Shown here: piece by piece, positions 1 through 7,146 of the stretch
How positions within the stretch are numbered: position 1 is the first letter of the stretch
Layout: the number at the start of each line of letters is the position of its first letter
From: Kangiella sp.
Lineage (GTDB): Bacteria; Pseudomonadota; Gammaproteobacteria; Enterobacterales; Kangiellaceae
Direction: 5' to 3'
Assembly: GCF_014762745.1 (NCBI RefSeq)
Contig: NZ_JABURJ010000141.1
Coordinates: forward strand, 1-36,957
Length of the DNA: 36,957 nucleotides
Program-made: the position numbers and the translations under genes
Notes under the pieces: generated by a model
Databases searched by the model: none
What the model was told of the DNA's origin: nothing
The model's input: the letters and a program-made list of their open reading frames with translations, nothing else

Positions 1-430
1 CAAGACATAGCAATTCAAAACAGGACGTTTTGAATAGTAAAATTCGGGCCAGGGATGGAACGTATTTTACGGTGCGTTAAGTGGCTTGGCGGAAACGAAG
101 GGAGTTGAGCGAAGCGAAACCTCAATCACGGGGTGGTCTTCTTTTATGAAGTACATCCTGTACTTCACCCTTCGGGCTAGCTTCGCTATTCAAAATCGTT
201 CCTGACGATTTTGTGGTTACTTAGGGCAAGACAAATTTGTCTGGAACAAATTTGAACAGCGGAGTGAAGCGACGCTGGCTTTAGAGGAATACAGGGATGT
301 ATTCCGTAAAAGTAACTCGCTGAGTAGCGAAACCACAATATAAAGCGTAAAAGTCACTGGATACCGCGGTGAGCGACCGAAGGGAGTGCCCTTGGTGCCG
401 CGGTATGACAGATAATGAATTTTGGTACTT
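1..430. repeat. Intergenic hairpin array (mosaic repeat, left copy)
   Basis: No credible gene is seen in positions 1-537. The stretch carries a run of short perfect inverted repeats: 13-21/27-35 (9 bp stem), 148-155/159-166 (8 bp), 192-199/205-212 (8 bp), the palindrome 231-240, and 286-293/298-305 (8 bp). The stem sequences differ but the loops are short and mostly contain GGA or its complement TCC (aggac, tcc, tcctg, ggga). A separate palindromic repeat follows at 361-410. The segment at about 144-213 is clearly related to 35202-35271 at the other end of the window. Minus-strand open frames here are by-products of the repeat. The function is unknown; a REP-like or MITE-like origin is my inference. 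Confidence 0.7.
349..410. repeat. 47-bp palindromic dispersed repeat, copy 1
   Basis: The core 364-410 matches 35272-35318 at 44 of 47 positions by eye. The ends form a terminal inverted repeat, ATACCGCGG at 361-369 and CCGCGGTAT at 397-405, and the middle contains AGGG/CCCT around a short loop, so the unit can fold as one hairpin. It is preceded by the 14-mer AAAAGTCACTGGAT (349-362), which also precedes the right-hand copy at 35189-35202. In the right copy about 70 bp of hairpin module lies between the 14-mer and the core; here the two are directly joined. Confidence 0.75.
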
Positions 431-537
431 CCAATAAGAATTAAGCAAAGCGCTATACACTACAAATTCCCTTAGACAAGCCAAAAGCCATCTGCTACTT
501 TAGAATTATCATAACGTAATGACTCAGGAATAAATTG

Positions 538-930
538 GTGTCAGAACAGGACCGACGCAACTTTTCACGCATTGAATACAATGCCAAAGTATTAATTGAG
601 CAGGGAGAGCACAAATCAGTGGGCTCTGTCATTGAACTGTCTTTGAATGGAGTTTTAATAGACTCGAAGTCAAAACTGGACGTTACGCAGCCTGTCGACA
701 TTCAAATCATCATTGACGAATTTTCTCCAGCTATTCATCAGAAAGCTGAAATTGTTCATCATCAGGATCAGCAATACGGCCTTAAAACTTTAGAGATCGA
801 TATAGACAGTATGCTGCAGCTTCGAACTATCATCAGCATGCACAATGACGATCCTGATGATATTCATAGAGAGTCAAAAGCACTCTGGGAAATTAAAGTT
901 GAAGAAAAAGATAGTGAAATAAAAAACTAA
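538..930 (+). CDS. PilZ domain protein
   Basis: This is a small single-domain PilZ protein of about 130 residues. PilZ domains bind cyclic di-GMP, and stand-alone ones usually act as cytoplasmic adaptors in motility, surface attachment or pilus control. The binding signature is visible: an RxxxR motif near the N-terminus (R7-NFS-R11) and, about 25 residues later, a variant of the (D/N)xSxxG motif reading ELSLNG, where the usual first acidic or amide residue is Glu. The start is probably GTG at 538, about 8 nt after AGGA at 526-529; TTG at 535 in the same frame is the alternative. It is followed by a convergent methyltransferase gene only 2 nt away. The target process cannot be told from this window. 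Confidence 0.85.
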   Translation: MSEQDRRNFSRIEYNAKVLIEQGEHKSVGSVIELSLNGVLIDSKSKLDVTQPVDIQIIIDEFSPAIHQKAEIVHHQDQQYGLKTLEIDIDSMLQLRTIISMHNDDPDDIHRESKALWEIKVEEKDSEIKN

Positions 931-932
931 TC

Positions 933-1556
933 TTACTCTTTAACCCAATCATCAAATCGAGTTTGATATCCTTCTGGCTTGATTAAATCCATCTGCCAAC
1001 AAGTCTCACCTCTTGCCAAATATTTGACTTCGAAATGAGTTCGCTGAGAGCTCTTATCTACTGCAAACACACTTGGTTCTAATTGCCACTGATTTCTGGC
1101 CAACTGTTCGGCCTCCTCAATGTATGACTGAATGTTTGTTGCCAATACCAATTTGGCTTTGTCCTGCATTCTTGAAAGTAAAAATTCAAAAAAAGGCATG
1201 TTCAACCAGCGTTGACTGGGATTTTTTGGTTCCGGATTGGGATACAGCAAAAAAACACCTGCAAGAGATTTGGGCTCTAGTGCATGCACCACCCAGGGAA
1301 TGGCATCGGCATGAACAGCTATTAAATTGTTTAAAGACAACTGCTCAGCTTTTTCGGCAAAGTCATTAAACTTATTTCGAGTTCGCTCAATCGCAATCAA
1401 ATTCTTATCAGGATTCTCTTGTGCAAACATAAGAGCGTGCTTGCCTCTGCCTGCACCAATTTCTAGATATTGGAGTGATTCGATTTGTGGTTTAACAAAT
1501 CCCCGAGGAGCAAATAGTTTTTCTGGCTTGAACTTGCGTAAATTGACATCCGTCAT
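933..1556 (-). CDS. TrmB-like SAM-dependent methyltransferase
   Basis: This 207-residue protein belongs to the class I SAM-dependent methyltransferases and is closest in layout to TrmB, which makes 7-methylguanosine at tRNA position 46. The SAM-binding motif I is LEIGAGRGKH and the acidic residue for the ribose is in AIERTRNKF. The TrmB signature (normally FPDPWPKKRH) is replaced by YPNPEPKNPSQRW: the Pro-Asx-Pro core is kept but several basic and aromatic residues differ. It also lacks the usual N-terminal extension of TrmB. It may be a divergent paralogue with another substrate rather than the main tRNA enzyme. It is a single gene facing the PilZ gene. Family assignment is confident; the substrate is not. 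Confidence 0.7.
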   Translation of the reverse strand: MTDVNLRKFKPEKLFAPRGFVKPQIESLQYLEIGAGRGKHALMFAQENPDKNLIAIERTRNKFNDFAEKAEQLSLNNLIAVHADAIPWVVHALEPKSLAGVFLLYPNPEPKNPSQRWLNMPFFEFLLSRMQDKAKLVLATNIQSYIEEAEQLARNQWQLEPSVFAVDKSSQRTHFEVKYLARGETCWQMDLIKPEGYQTRFDDWVKE

Positions 1557-1644
1557 AATATATTAAGTTTTTCTGATGTTAGCTTTAAGATGAGCTTTCC
1601 AAGCGGTAGTATAAAGCGTTATTAGAAACGGTAAAGGAAACACC

Positions 1645-2226
1645 ATGAAAAAAGTATTAATCATTCTCGCTGTATTGTTGGTAGTCGCGGGTACTGGCTA
1701 CTACGCGTGGCAAGAGTACCAGAAAGCAAAAATGCAGAAATGGGAAGAAAAAGCACAGCTGGCCGAAGCAACACTTAAGCCCATTAAAATGCAATTTAAA
1801 GAAACCTTGATGAATGGCATGCAGCAAGGCGTCGTTGAAGCGATAAATTATTGCAATCTAGAAGCGCCAGAAATCGCTGCAAAAGTGCCTGCCGGTGTCG
1901 AGGTGGGACGAACTAGCCATAAAGTACGTAATCCAGACAATGAACCTTCCGAATTATTAAAGGGTCCTCTCGGTTATTACCTTGATCAGGAAAGCAATGG
2001 AAACAAAGCTAGTGGTAATATTACTCAGCTTCCTAGCGGTGAGTGGCTTTACGTTGAGCCTATCTATACTCAGGCAGTTTGCCTTGCCTGTCATGGGCAA
2101 AACATTGCTCCTGAAGTGCAAGCGGCCATCAATGAAAAATACCCAGACGATCAGGCCACAGGTTTTAAAGAAGGTGAACTGCGAGGAATGTTCTGGCTTA
2201 AATTAGCAGAAGATTTTGGCGAGTAG
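1645..2226 (+). CDS. DUF3365 (Tll0287-like) haem-binding protein
   Basis: This is a 193-residue membrane-anchored or exported protein. Residues 1-22 form a hydrophobic signal or anchor segment. The rest matches the DUF3365/Tll0287-like layout, with a single c-type haem motif CLACH (C146, C149, H150) near the C-terminus and a WLKL ending typical of the family. Such proteins are thought to be periplasmic haem-based redox or gas sensors; that is family knowledge, and no sensor partner is seen here. An AAAGGAAA ribosome-binding site lies just upstream of the ATG. The gene is convergent with radA, with a strong hairpin between them. Confidence 0.82.
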   Translation: MKKVLIILAVLLVVAGTGYYAWQEYQKAKMQKWEEKAQLAEATLKPIKMQFKETLMNGMQQGVVEAINYCNLEAPEIAAKVPAGVEVGRTSHKVRNPDNEPSELLKGPLGYYLDQESNGNKASGNITQLPSGEWLYVEPIYTQAVCLACHGQNIAPEVQAAINEKYPDDQATGFKEGELRGMFWLKLAEDFGE

Positions 2227-2228
2227 CC

Positions 2229-2267
2229 ATTGAGTGACCCGCATTGCTTTTGCGATAGTCACTCAAT
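2229..2267. terminator. Hairpin between convergent DUF3365 gene and radA
   Basis: ATTGAGTGAC at 2229-2238 pairs perfectly with GTCACTCAAT at 2258-2267, and CGCA/TGCG inside the loop can extend the stem. It begins 2 nt after the upstream stop codon. No clear T-run follows on either strand, so it could stabilise the 3' ends rather than act as an intrinsic terminator. A second perfect 8-bp hairpin (GATCAGTT/AACTGATC) overlaps the 3' end of radA at about 2290-2311. Confidence 0.5.
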
Positions 2268-2287
2268 CAAAAGACTTTAAAGACTTG

Positions 2288-3655
2288 CTAGATCAGTTGA
2301 ATGAACTGATCCATTCGACTGACACCTATAACCTCCATGCCATCAAAGGGTTTTGGAGGTTTATTACCCTCAGGAACGATTGCTCGTTTAAAACCATGCT
2401 TAGCTGCTTCCTTTAAGCGCTCCTGACCATTGGGCACCGGACGAATTTCACCCGCCAAACCAATTTCGCCAAAGATGACGGTATGCTCTTCCAGCGGACG
2501 GTTCCGTAAACTAGAAATGATCGATGCCACTAACGCCAAGTCGGAGCTGGTCTCCATGACTCTTACACCGCCAACCACATTGGCAAACACATCCTGATCA
2601 TAAGTCGCAATTCCGGCATGACGATTGAGTACCGCCAGTAACATGGCAATTCGCTGGTGATCGAGACCCACTGCGATACGGCGTGGTTGAGGTGCATGCG
2701 AAGTATCTACCAGCGCCTGAATCTCCACCAACATAGGTCTTGTACCCTCCCAGGTTGCCATCACCGCACTGCCAGCCACAGGGTCCTGGTATTTGGATAA
2801 AAATATCGCGGACGGATTTTTAACCTGCTTCAAGCCCTCGTCGGTCATGGCAAATACACCCAGCTCATTAACCGCACCAAAACGATTTTTTACAGCACGT
2901 AGTAGTCTCAAGCGTCCATCTCGCTCGCCTTCAAAATAGAGAACTGCATCTACCATGTGCTCCAGTACACGCGGTCCAGCCAAAGCACCATCTTTAGTTA
3001 CATGACCAACAACTAATAACGTAATTCCGGTTTGCTTGGCAAAGCGCACCAATTGAGCAGCACTTTCACGCACCTGAGCCACACCGCCTGGCGCTGACTG
3101 CAACATTTCAGTGTAGATAGTCTGAATGGAATCAACCACCATGACTTTCGGCTTTTGCATCAAAGCCTGCGTGGTAATTTGTTCCACCTGTGTTTCGGTC
3201 AGCAATGAAAAATCACCGGTCGCCAGTCCCAAACGCTGAGCTCGCATGGTTACCTGCTGCAACGACTCCTCACCGGTCACATATAAAACCGAATCAGTTT
3301 CGCTGATTTTGCATAGACTCTGTAACAGTATGGTTGATTTACCAATTCCCGGATCACCGCCCATCAGAACTACCGAGCCAGGTACTAAACCACCGCCTAA
3401 TACTCGATCCAGTTCAGACAGTCCAGATGACATGCGCGGTAGCTCAGACAGATCCACCTTGTCCATCTTAACCACTTTGGAATCCTGTCCAGCATAACCA
3501 GTAAACCGCGAGCTTTTAGCAGTGCTGCTGGTTTTTTTGGCATCCACTTGCTCTACCATGGAATTCCATGCTTTACATGCGCCACATTGCCCTGCCCATT
3601 GCGGAGTTTCAGAGCCGCACTCTTGGCAGACGTATATTGTTTTTACTTTTCCCAT
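2288..3655 (-). CDS. radA: DNA repair protein RadA
   Basis: RadA is a RecA-like, DnaB-type ATPase that promotes branch migration and processing of recombination intermediates. The 455-residue length is normal. An N-terminal four-cysteine zinc finger (C10, C13, C24, C27) is followed by a Walker A motif GDPGIGKS at about 100-107, the RadA-specific KNRFG motif at 256-260, and a C-terminal Lon-protease-like domain ending in a GEIGLAGEIRPV-type segment. The start ATG at 3655 places the zinc finger in the standard position. The usual gammaproteobacterial neighbour serB is absent. The 5' side is a long non-coding stretch with a duplicated 87-bp element, whose proximal copy ends about 50 nt before the start codon. 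Confidence 0.97.
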   Translation of the reverse strand: MGKVKTIYVCQECGSETPQWAGQCGACKAWNSMVEQVDAKKTSSTAKSSRFTGYAGQDSKVVKMDKVDLSELPRMSSGLSELDRVLGGGLVPGSVVLMGGDPGIGKSTILLQSLCKISETDSVLYVTGEESLQQVTMRAQRLGLATGDFSLLTETQVEQITTQALMQKPKVMVVDSIQTIYTEMLQSAPGGVAQVRESAAQLVRFAKQTGITLLVVGHVTKDGALAGPRVLEHMVDAVLYFEGERDGRLRLLRAVKNRFGAVNELGVFAMTDEGLKQVKNPSAIFLSKYQDPVAGSAVMATWEGTRPMLVEIQALVDTSHAPQPRRIAVGLDHQRIAMLLAVLNRHAGIATYDQDVFANVVGGVRVMETSSDLALVASIISSLRNRPLEEHTVIFGEIGLAGEIRPVPNGQERLKEAAKHGFKRAIVPEGNKPPKPFDGMEVIGVSRMDQFIQLI

Positions 3656-3704
3656 ATCAAATATTCCCGAAAAGCTGATATTTCCGCTACTCTTCGTTAA
3701 ACCC

Positions 3705-3791
3705 TCCTCAATCTGCTCACTGATGATGCTACATCAGCTCCGCGATTTCGTCTGGTTTTGCCTTGATTAGCGTTATCTCAACTTTTCTACC
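3705..3791 (-). repeat. 87-bp duplicated element, copy proximal to radA
   Basis: It matches 3879-3965 at 80 of 87 positions with no gap (offset exactly 174). The last 38 or so bases on the plus strand are identical. A hairpin CTGATG/CATCAG (3720-3725/3732-3737, loop of 6) is conserved in place in the other copy with a paired base change. I assign the minus strand because the element lies just upstream of radA on that strand; the true orientation is unknown. Confidence 0.8.
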
Positions 3792-3878
3792 AATGTTAAC
3801 TTAAATTATTTGTAACCTGACTCACCGAGTCAGACAATTGCTCAGTCCGTTTTCTTATTGATGCGTCGGTTGCACCCG

Positions 3879-3965
3879 TCCTCAATATGCTCACTTATGA
3901 CTCTACATAAGCTCCGTGATTTCGTCCGGTTTTGCCTTGATTAGCGTTATCTCAACTTTTCTACC
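3879..3965 (-). repeat. 87-bp duplicated element, distal copy
   Basis: This is the second copy of the element at 3705-3791, in direct orientation. Its hairpin reads CTTATG/CATAAG (3894-3899/3906-3911). Compared with the other copy, G:C has become T:A at stem position 3, so pairing is kept while sequence changes. Confidence 0.8.
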
Positions 3966-4137
3966 GTTGTACTTTTTGCTTGGTTTAATTTTCAGCTGAA
4001 ATGATCACTGAACATTGCGATAAACAATGTCGTATATCATTGCTATTTTCAGATTATCATCCGAATCACGCTTCTATTCGCCAGCGCCTATCTTATGAGA
4101 TAGAATAGCTTTATTGAAGCAGATATCTGAATTAATC

Positions 4138-5517
4138 ATGAGTAACAGTCACGCTGACCAATGGACTCCAGACAGCTGGAAGCGTAAACCAGTCAGTCAG
4201 CAAATCAAATATGGTGATAGTGAAGCCTTGGCGCAGGTTATTGATAAGTTACGTCAATTACCGCCTTTGGTTTCTGCCAGTGAAGTGGATAGCTTAAAAA
4301 GTCATATTGCCGATGCGCAGGAAGGCAGAGCCTTCATCCTGCAAGGCGGTGACTGCGCTGAATCATTTTCTGACTGCAATGCCGAAGCCATTTCACAAAA
4401 AGTTCGTCTGCTCATGAGCTTAAGCCTGCTGGTTAGTCAGCAAACTCAAAAGCCGGTGATTCGTATCGGTCGAATCGCAGGCCAATATGCCAAACCCCGC
4501 TCCGAACTGACTGAAACTCAGGACCAAACCACTTTACCCAGCTATCGTGGCGACCTGGTTAACCATATTCATTTCAGCGAGTCCGCGCGGATGCCAGATC
4601 CGGCCCGCATGCTCCAAGGCTATAGCTATGCTTCATTAACGATCAACTACATCCGCTCTCTGCTTGAAGGCGATATCAGTGATCTGTTCCAACTGGAGCA
4701 AGAGTCACAAGACCTATTGTCGCTAAAAACCAATGCCAAGTTGCACAAGAGCCTTGATCAGTTCCGAGAGGCAATGCGTCTGTTCCATCAGGCCAATGGC
4801 CCGCAGCATAACAGTCGTCACTGGCTGGAGTTCTTTACCAGCCACGAAGCACTGCATCTGCATTATGAAGAAGCGCTGACCCGCAAAGCCAACAATGGCA
4901 AGTGGTACAATTTATCAACTCACTATCCCTGGGTTGGTATGAGGACCACCATTCAGGACAGCGCTCACATCGAATATCTTCGCGGTATCGCTAATCCGAT
5001 AGCGATCAAGGTTGGCAAAGATCTGTCACCAGAAACTCTGGTTCAGTTATGTAAAGTACTGAATCCCAATAACGAAGCTGGGCGCTTAACCCTGATTCAA
5101 CGATTTGGTCATCAGTATATCGCTCGGGTCTTGCCGGATATGATCAAGGGCGTGCAGGCAGCTGGCCTCAATGTACTCTGGAGCTGCGACCCGATGCATG
5201 GCAATACCCGAGTGAGTTCACAGGGCATCAAAACACGTGATTTCCAGCATATCCAAAGCGAATTACAACAAGCCTTTGAAATTCACGCAGCACACAACAG
5301 TCATCTTGGCGGTGTGCATCTGGAAATGACCGCTGAGGCAGTTATGGAATGTGTTGGTGGCACCTATGGAGTAACAGAGCAAGAACTCGACAAAGCCTAT
5401 ACAAGTCTGGTTGATCCACGGCTTAATGTGGCTCAAGTCTTTGAATTAATTGATTCCCTGGAAGATAAGCAGAAACATTTACATAAAATTGACACAAAAC
5501 ACGTATCATCTTCTTGA
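4138..5517 (+). CDS. Class II 3-deoxy-D-arabino-heptulosonate 7-phosphate synthase
   Basis: This enzyme joins phosphoenolpyruvate and erythrose 4-phosphate in the first committed step of the shikimate pathway. It is of the type II (plant/actinobacterial) class, not the AroF/G/H type of E. coli. Visible class II features are an N-terminal WTPDSWKRKP segment, the metal-binding cysteine in GGDCAESF, RIGRIAGQYAKPRS, WSCDPMHGN, KTRDF and HLGGVHLEMT. I choose ATG at 4138, which gives the standard N-terminus; an in-frame TTG at 4114 would add 8 residues. About 459 residues is typical. It is monocistronic as far as can be seen. No leader peptide or attenuator was recognised. Confidence 0.93.
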   Translation: MSNSHADQWTPDSWKRKPVSQQIKYGDSEALAQVIDKLRQLPPLVSASEVDSLKSHIADAQEGRAFILQGGDCAESFSDCNAEAISQKVRLLMSLSLLVSQQTQKPVIRIGRIAGQYAKPRSELTETQDQTTLPSYRGDLVNHIHFSESARMPDPARMLQGYSYASLTINYIRSLLEGDISDLFQLEQESQDLLSLKTNAKLHKSLDQFREAMRLFHQANGPQHNSRHWLEFFTSHEALHLHYEEALTRKANNGKWYNLSTHYPWVGMRTTIQDSAHIEYLRGIANPIAIKVGKDLSPETLVQLCKVLNPNNEAGRLTLIQRFGHQYIARVLPDMIKGVQAAGLNVLWSCDPMHGNTRVSSQGIKTRDFQHIQSELQQAFEIHAAHNSHLGGVHLEMTAEAVMECVGGTYGVTEQELDKAYTSLVDPRLNVAQVFELIDSLEDKQKHLHKIDTKHVSSS

Positions 5518-5543
5518 ATTGTAACCAAATGTTCACGTATATT
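5514..5543 (+). promoter_or_regulatory. Candidate sigma70 promoter for the 5625 gene pair
   Basis: TTGAAT at 5514-5519 and TATATT at 5538-5543 are separated by 18 nt. The -35 element overlaps the last codons and stop of the DAHP synthase gene. It would drive the two-gene unit starting at 5625. This is judged by eye only. Confidence 0.35.
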
Positions 5544-5624
5544 AGGCGGATATGTTCGCCCAAATGGGTAAACTAGGTCTATGGAAAGCGTGTTCGACCC
5601 AGATGGAAAGCTTGAGGAGCAATG

Positions 5625-5939
5625 ATGAAAATGACTAAAGCTGTTAAAAAGTACATGACTGTATCAGTTTTTGTGGCGGGTTCATTCCTGTCAGGTCAGG
5701 CATTTGCCAATGCTCAAATGTGCTCAAATGTACAATACTCTCCAACGGACGACACACAACTTCACGTTCTAACTCAGCTTGAACCTGAATTGGTTCAACC
5801 AGCTCCTCAGCAAAACACCAAAAAAGACGAAAAAAAATCCGAACAGTCAGTTAGCTGGTTTTCATGGCTAACAGAATCTCATACAATGCCAAGTCTGCAT
5901 TTTATTGATATTCTCGAACTGTTTGGCGGTGACGAATGA
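5625..5939 (+). CDS. Small exported protein, unknown function
   Basis: I do not recognise this family. It encodes about 104 residues. The N-terminus is a typical Sec signal peptide (basic MKMTKAVKKYM, hydrophobic core, cleavage expected after GQAFA), so the mature protein of about 75 residues should be periplasmic. The mature part is Gln/Pro/Lys-rich in the middle and ends in a WFSWLTE...FIDILELFGGDE segment. There are two cysteines at most (one near the mature N-terminus). The start ATG at 5625 sits 5-7 nt after GAGGAG at 5614-5619; ATG at 5622 is too close. Its stop overlaps the start of the next gene (ATGA), which indicates translational coupling with the DUF2970 membrane protein. Confidence 0.6.
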   Translation: MKMTKAVKKYMTVSVFVAGSFLSGQAFANAQMCSNVQYSPTDDTQLHVLTQLEPELVQPAPQQNTKKDEKKSEQSVSWFSWLTESHTMPSLHFIDILELFGGDE

Positions 5940-6226
5940 GCGAACAACACACTTCTACTCAAAGTAATTCCTACGACAACAAATTACACAATAATTCGGA
6001 TGACAATAATCAGCAGCCAGCCCAAGAAGGCACCGGTTTCTGGTCAACTGTAAAAAGTGTCGTTGGCGCCATGTTCGGCGTGCAGTCCGAAGAACAACGT
6101 CAAAAAGACTTCGAAAAAGGCAGCGCCTTAAACTTCATTATCGGCGGCATAGTCTTCGTTATAGTCTTTATATTCACCATCCTCTATTTTGTTAATTCTG
6201 CACTGGAAAGTGCGGGACAAGGTTAA
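5936..6226 (+). CDS. DUF2970 family small membrane protein
   Basis: This is a 96-residue protein with a hydrophilic Asn/Gln-rich N-terminal half, then the DUF2970 pattern FWSTVKSVVGAMFGVQS followed by RQKDFEKG and one transmembrane helix (about 67-90). DUF2970 proteins are common single-helix inner-membrane proteins of beta- and gammaproteobacteria with no known function. The ATG overlaps the stop of the preceding exported-protein gene by 4 nt (ATGA), so the two are co-translated. The stop codon overlaps that of the convergent gene on the other strand (TTAA at 6223-6226). Confidence 0.7.
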   Translation: MSEQHTSTQSNSYDNKLHNNSDDNNQQPAQEGTGFWSTVKSVVGAMFGVQSEEQRQKDFEKGSALNFIIGGIVFVIVFIFTILYFVNSALESAGQG

Positions 6227-7146
6227 TTGCATAAATTTTGTAATTCCAAATACTCCTTAGGTACCTCCATTTCAAACCTACTCAACCCTAATTTAACTCT
6301 TTCCTTTTGATAGTTATCAACTAGTTGAAGTAATGCACTGTCAAACTCTTGTTGCCATTCTGGACTTGGCTCTCCCTGGTAAGTATTTTTATGCAGTCCC
6401 TTAATGAGTTTTTCAGGCAACTCCCCATAAATATAGGCTTGTAACCTTAGTTCTTTATCACGCTCGGGCGTTAAAGTCTGATTCTGTTCTAAATATTTTC
6501 TCTCGAAGCTGGCAACACGTGCGAGATTGTGAGAGGTATAAATACTGCCATACAGAACTGCTCGATATAACCAATACCGAGCTTCCTTAAGCGCACTCTC
6601 ATCAATAAATGATGTAATTTCAGGATAAGCCCAACCTTCACTTAATGCTGGAGACAGCTCTTCATCAGTAAATGCTTTCCATAACATATTTTGGCCATAA
6701 GCATACATTGCAAACCTGTCGCCATTTTTTGCCATTTCGAGTAAATCTGCATTTTTATAATACTTATAGGGATGCTCAATAAAAGGAAAAGAATGATTGT
6801 TTTGCCAATCCATTGAAGGCATCCCTAAACTTTCTTGCCACCTCACAACTGCTCTACCCTTAGCTGAATTAAGATAGGCTAAAACCAAGCTACTACAATC
6901 TCTTTCTTCCGGTTTAGGCTCTGACAAACTATCAAGCTGGAATATTTCTACATCAGAGCTGCCATTTGCTAAACCTTTATCTGTAGCTGAATCATTCTCC
7001 TTTATTTTACTGGTATCTTTAGCGAAGTTCTGTTTCTCTACGTTTGTTTTGTTTAATTCAATAAAAATATAGCTAAAGTTAAAATAGACAAAACTGCAGA
7101 TGAATATGACTGCAAGAGAAATAAGGATTAGTTTCTTCTTATTCAT
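6223..7146 (-). CDS. Uncharacterised membrane-anchored protein, Sel1-like, AT-rich
   Basis: I do not recognise this 307-residue protein. Residues 4-26 form an N-terminal transmembrane anchor, so the bulk is probably periplasmic. After a Lys/Asn/Ser-rich linker, the segments LLEMAKNGDRFAMYAYGQNML and ALKEARYWLYRAVLYGS resemble alpha-helical Sel1/TPR-type repeats (small residues spaced with A-x-Y/W-L-x-x-A). Its ATG overlaps the dam stop codon by 8 nt (ATGAATAA), so it is translationally coupled to dam. The DNA is clearly richer in A and T than dam and the other neighbours, and the protein is rich in Asn, Lys, Ile and Tyr. This suggests later acquisition or relaxed selection. Confidence 0.6.
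   Translation of the reverse strand: MNKKKLILISLAVIFICSFVYFNFSYIFIELNKTNVEKQNFAKDTSKIKENDSATDKGLANGSSDVEIFQLDSLSEPKPEERDCSSLVLAYLNSAKGRAVVRWQESLGMPSMDWQNNHSFPFIEHPYKYYKNADLLEMAKNGDRFAMYAYGQNMLWKAFTDEELSPALSEGWAYPEITSFIDESALKEARYWLYRAVLYGSIYTSHNLARVASFERKYLEQNQTLTPERDKELRLQAYIYGELPEKLIKGLHKNTYQGEPSPEWQQEFDSALLQLVDNYQKERVKLGLSRFEMEVPKEYLELQNLCN

Larger units (their letters stand above)
3656..4137. other. Intergenic region between radA and DAHP synthase genes
   Basis: These 482 bases hold no credible gene. They contain two copies of an 87-bp element (3705-3791 and 3879-3965), a perfect hairpin CTGACTC/GAGTCAG around 3818-3834 between the copies, an inverted repeat ACATTG/CAATGT at 4012-4017/4025-4030, and another short hairpin CTATCT/AGATAG at 4088-4103 close to the DAHP synthase start. 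The region lies between divergent genes, so promoters for both must be here, but I could not pick one with confidence. Confidence 0.7.

Noticed and set aside
281-484. Minus-strand open frame at the left edge and its relative at 35177-35383
   Set aside because: Both frames share VIPR..GH.L.SLTA only because they are translations of the same palindromic repeat. There is no ribosome-binding site and the surrounding DNA is a hairpin array.
4012-4030. TyrR- or TrpR-type operator before the DAHP synthase gene
   Set aside because: The inverted repeat ACATTG/CAATGT does not match the TGTAAA-N6-TTTACA TyrR box or the Trp operator as I know them; reported only as a repeat in the intergenic entry.
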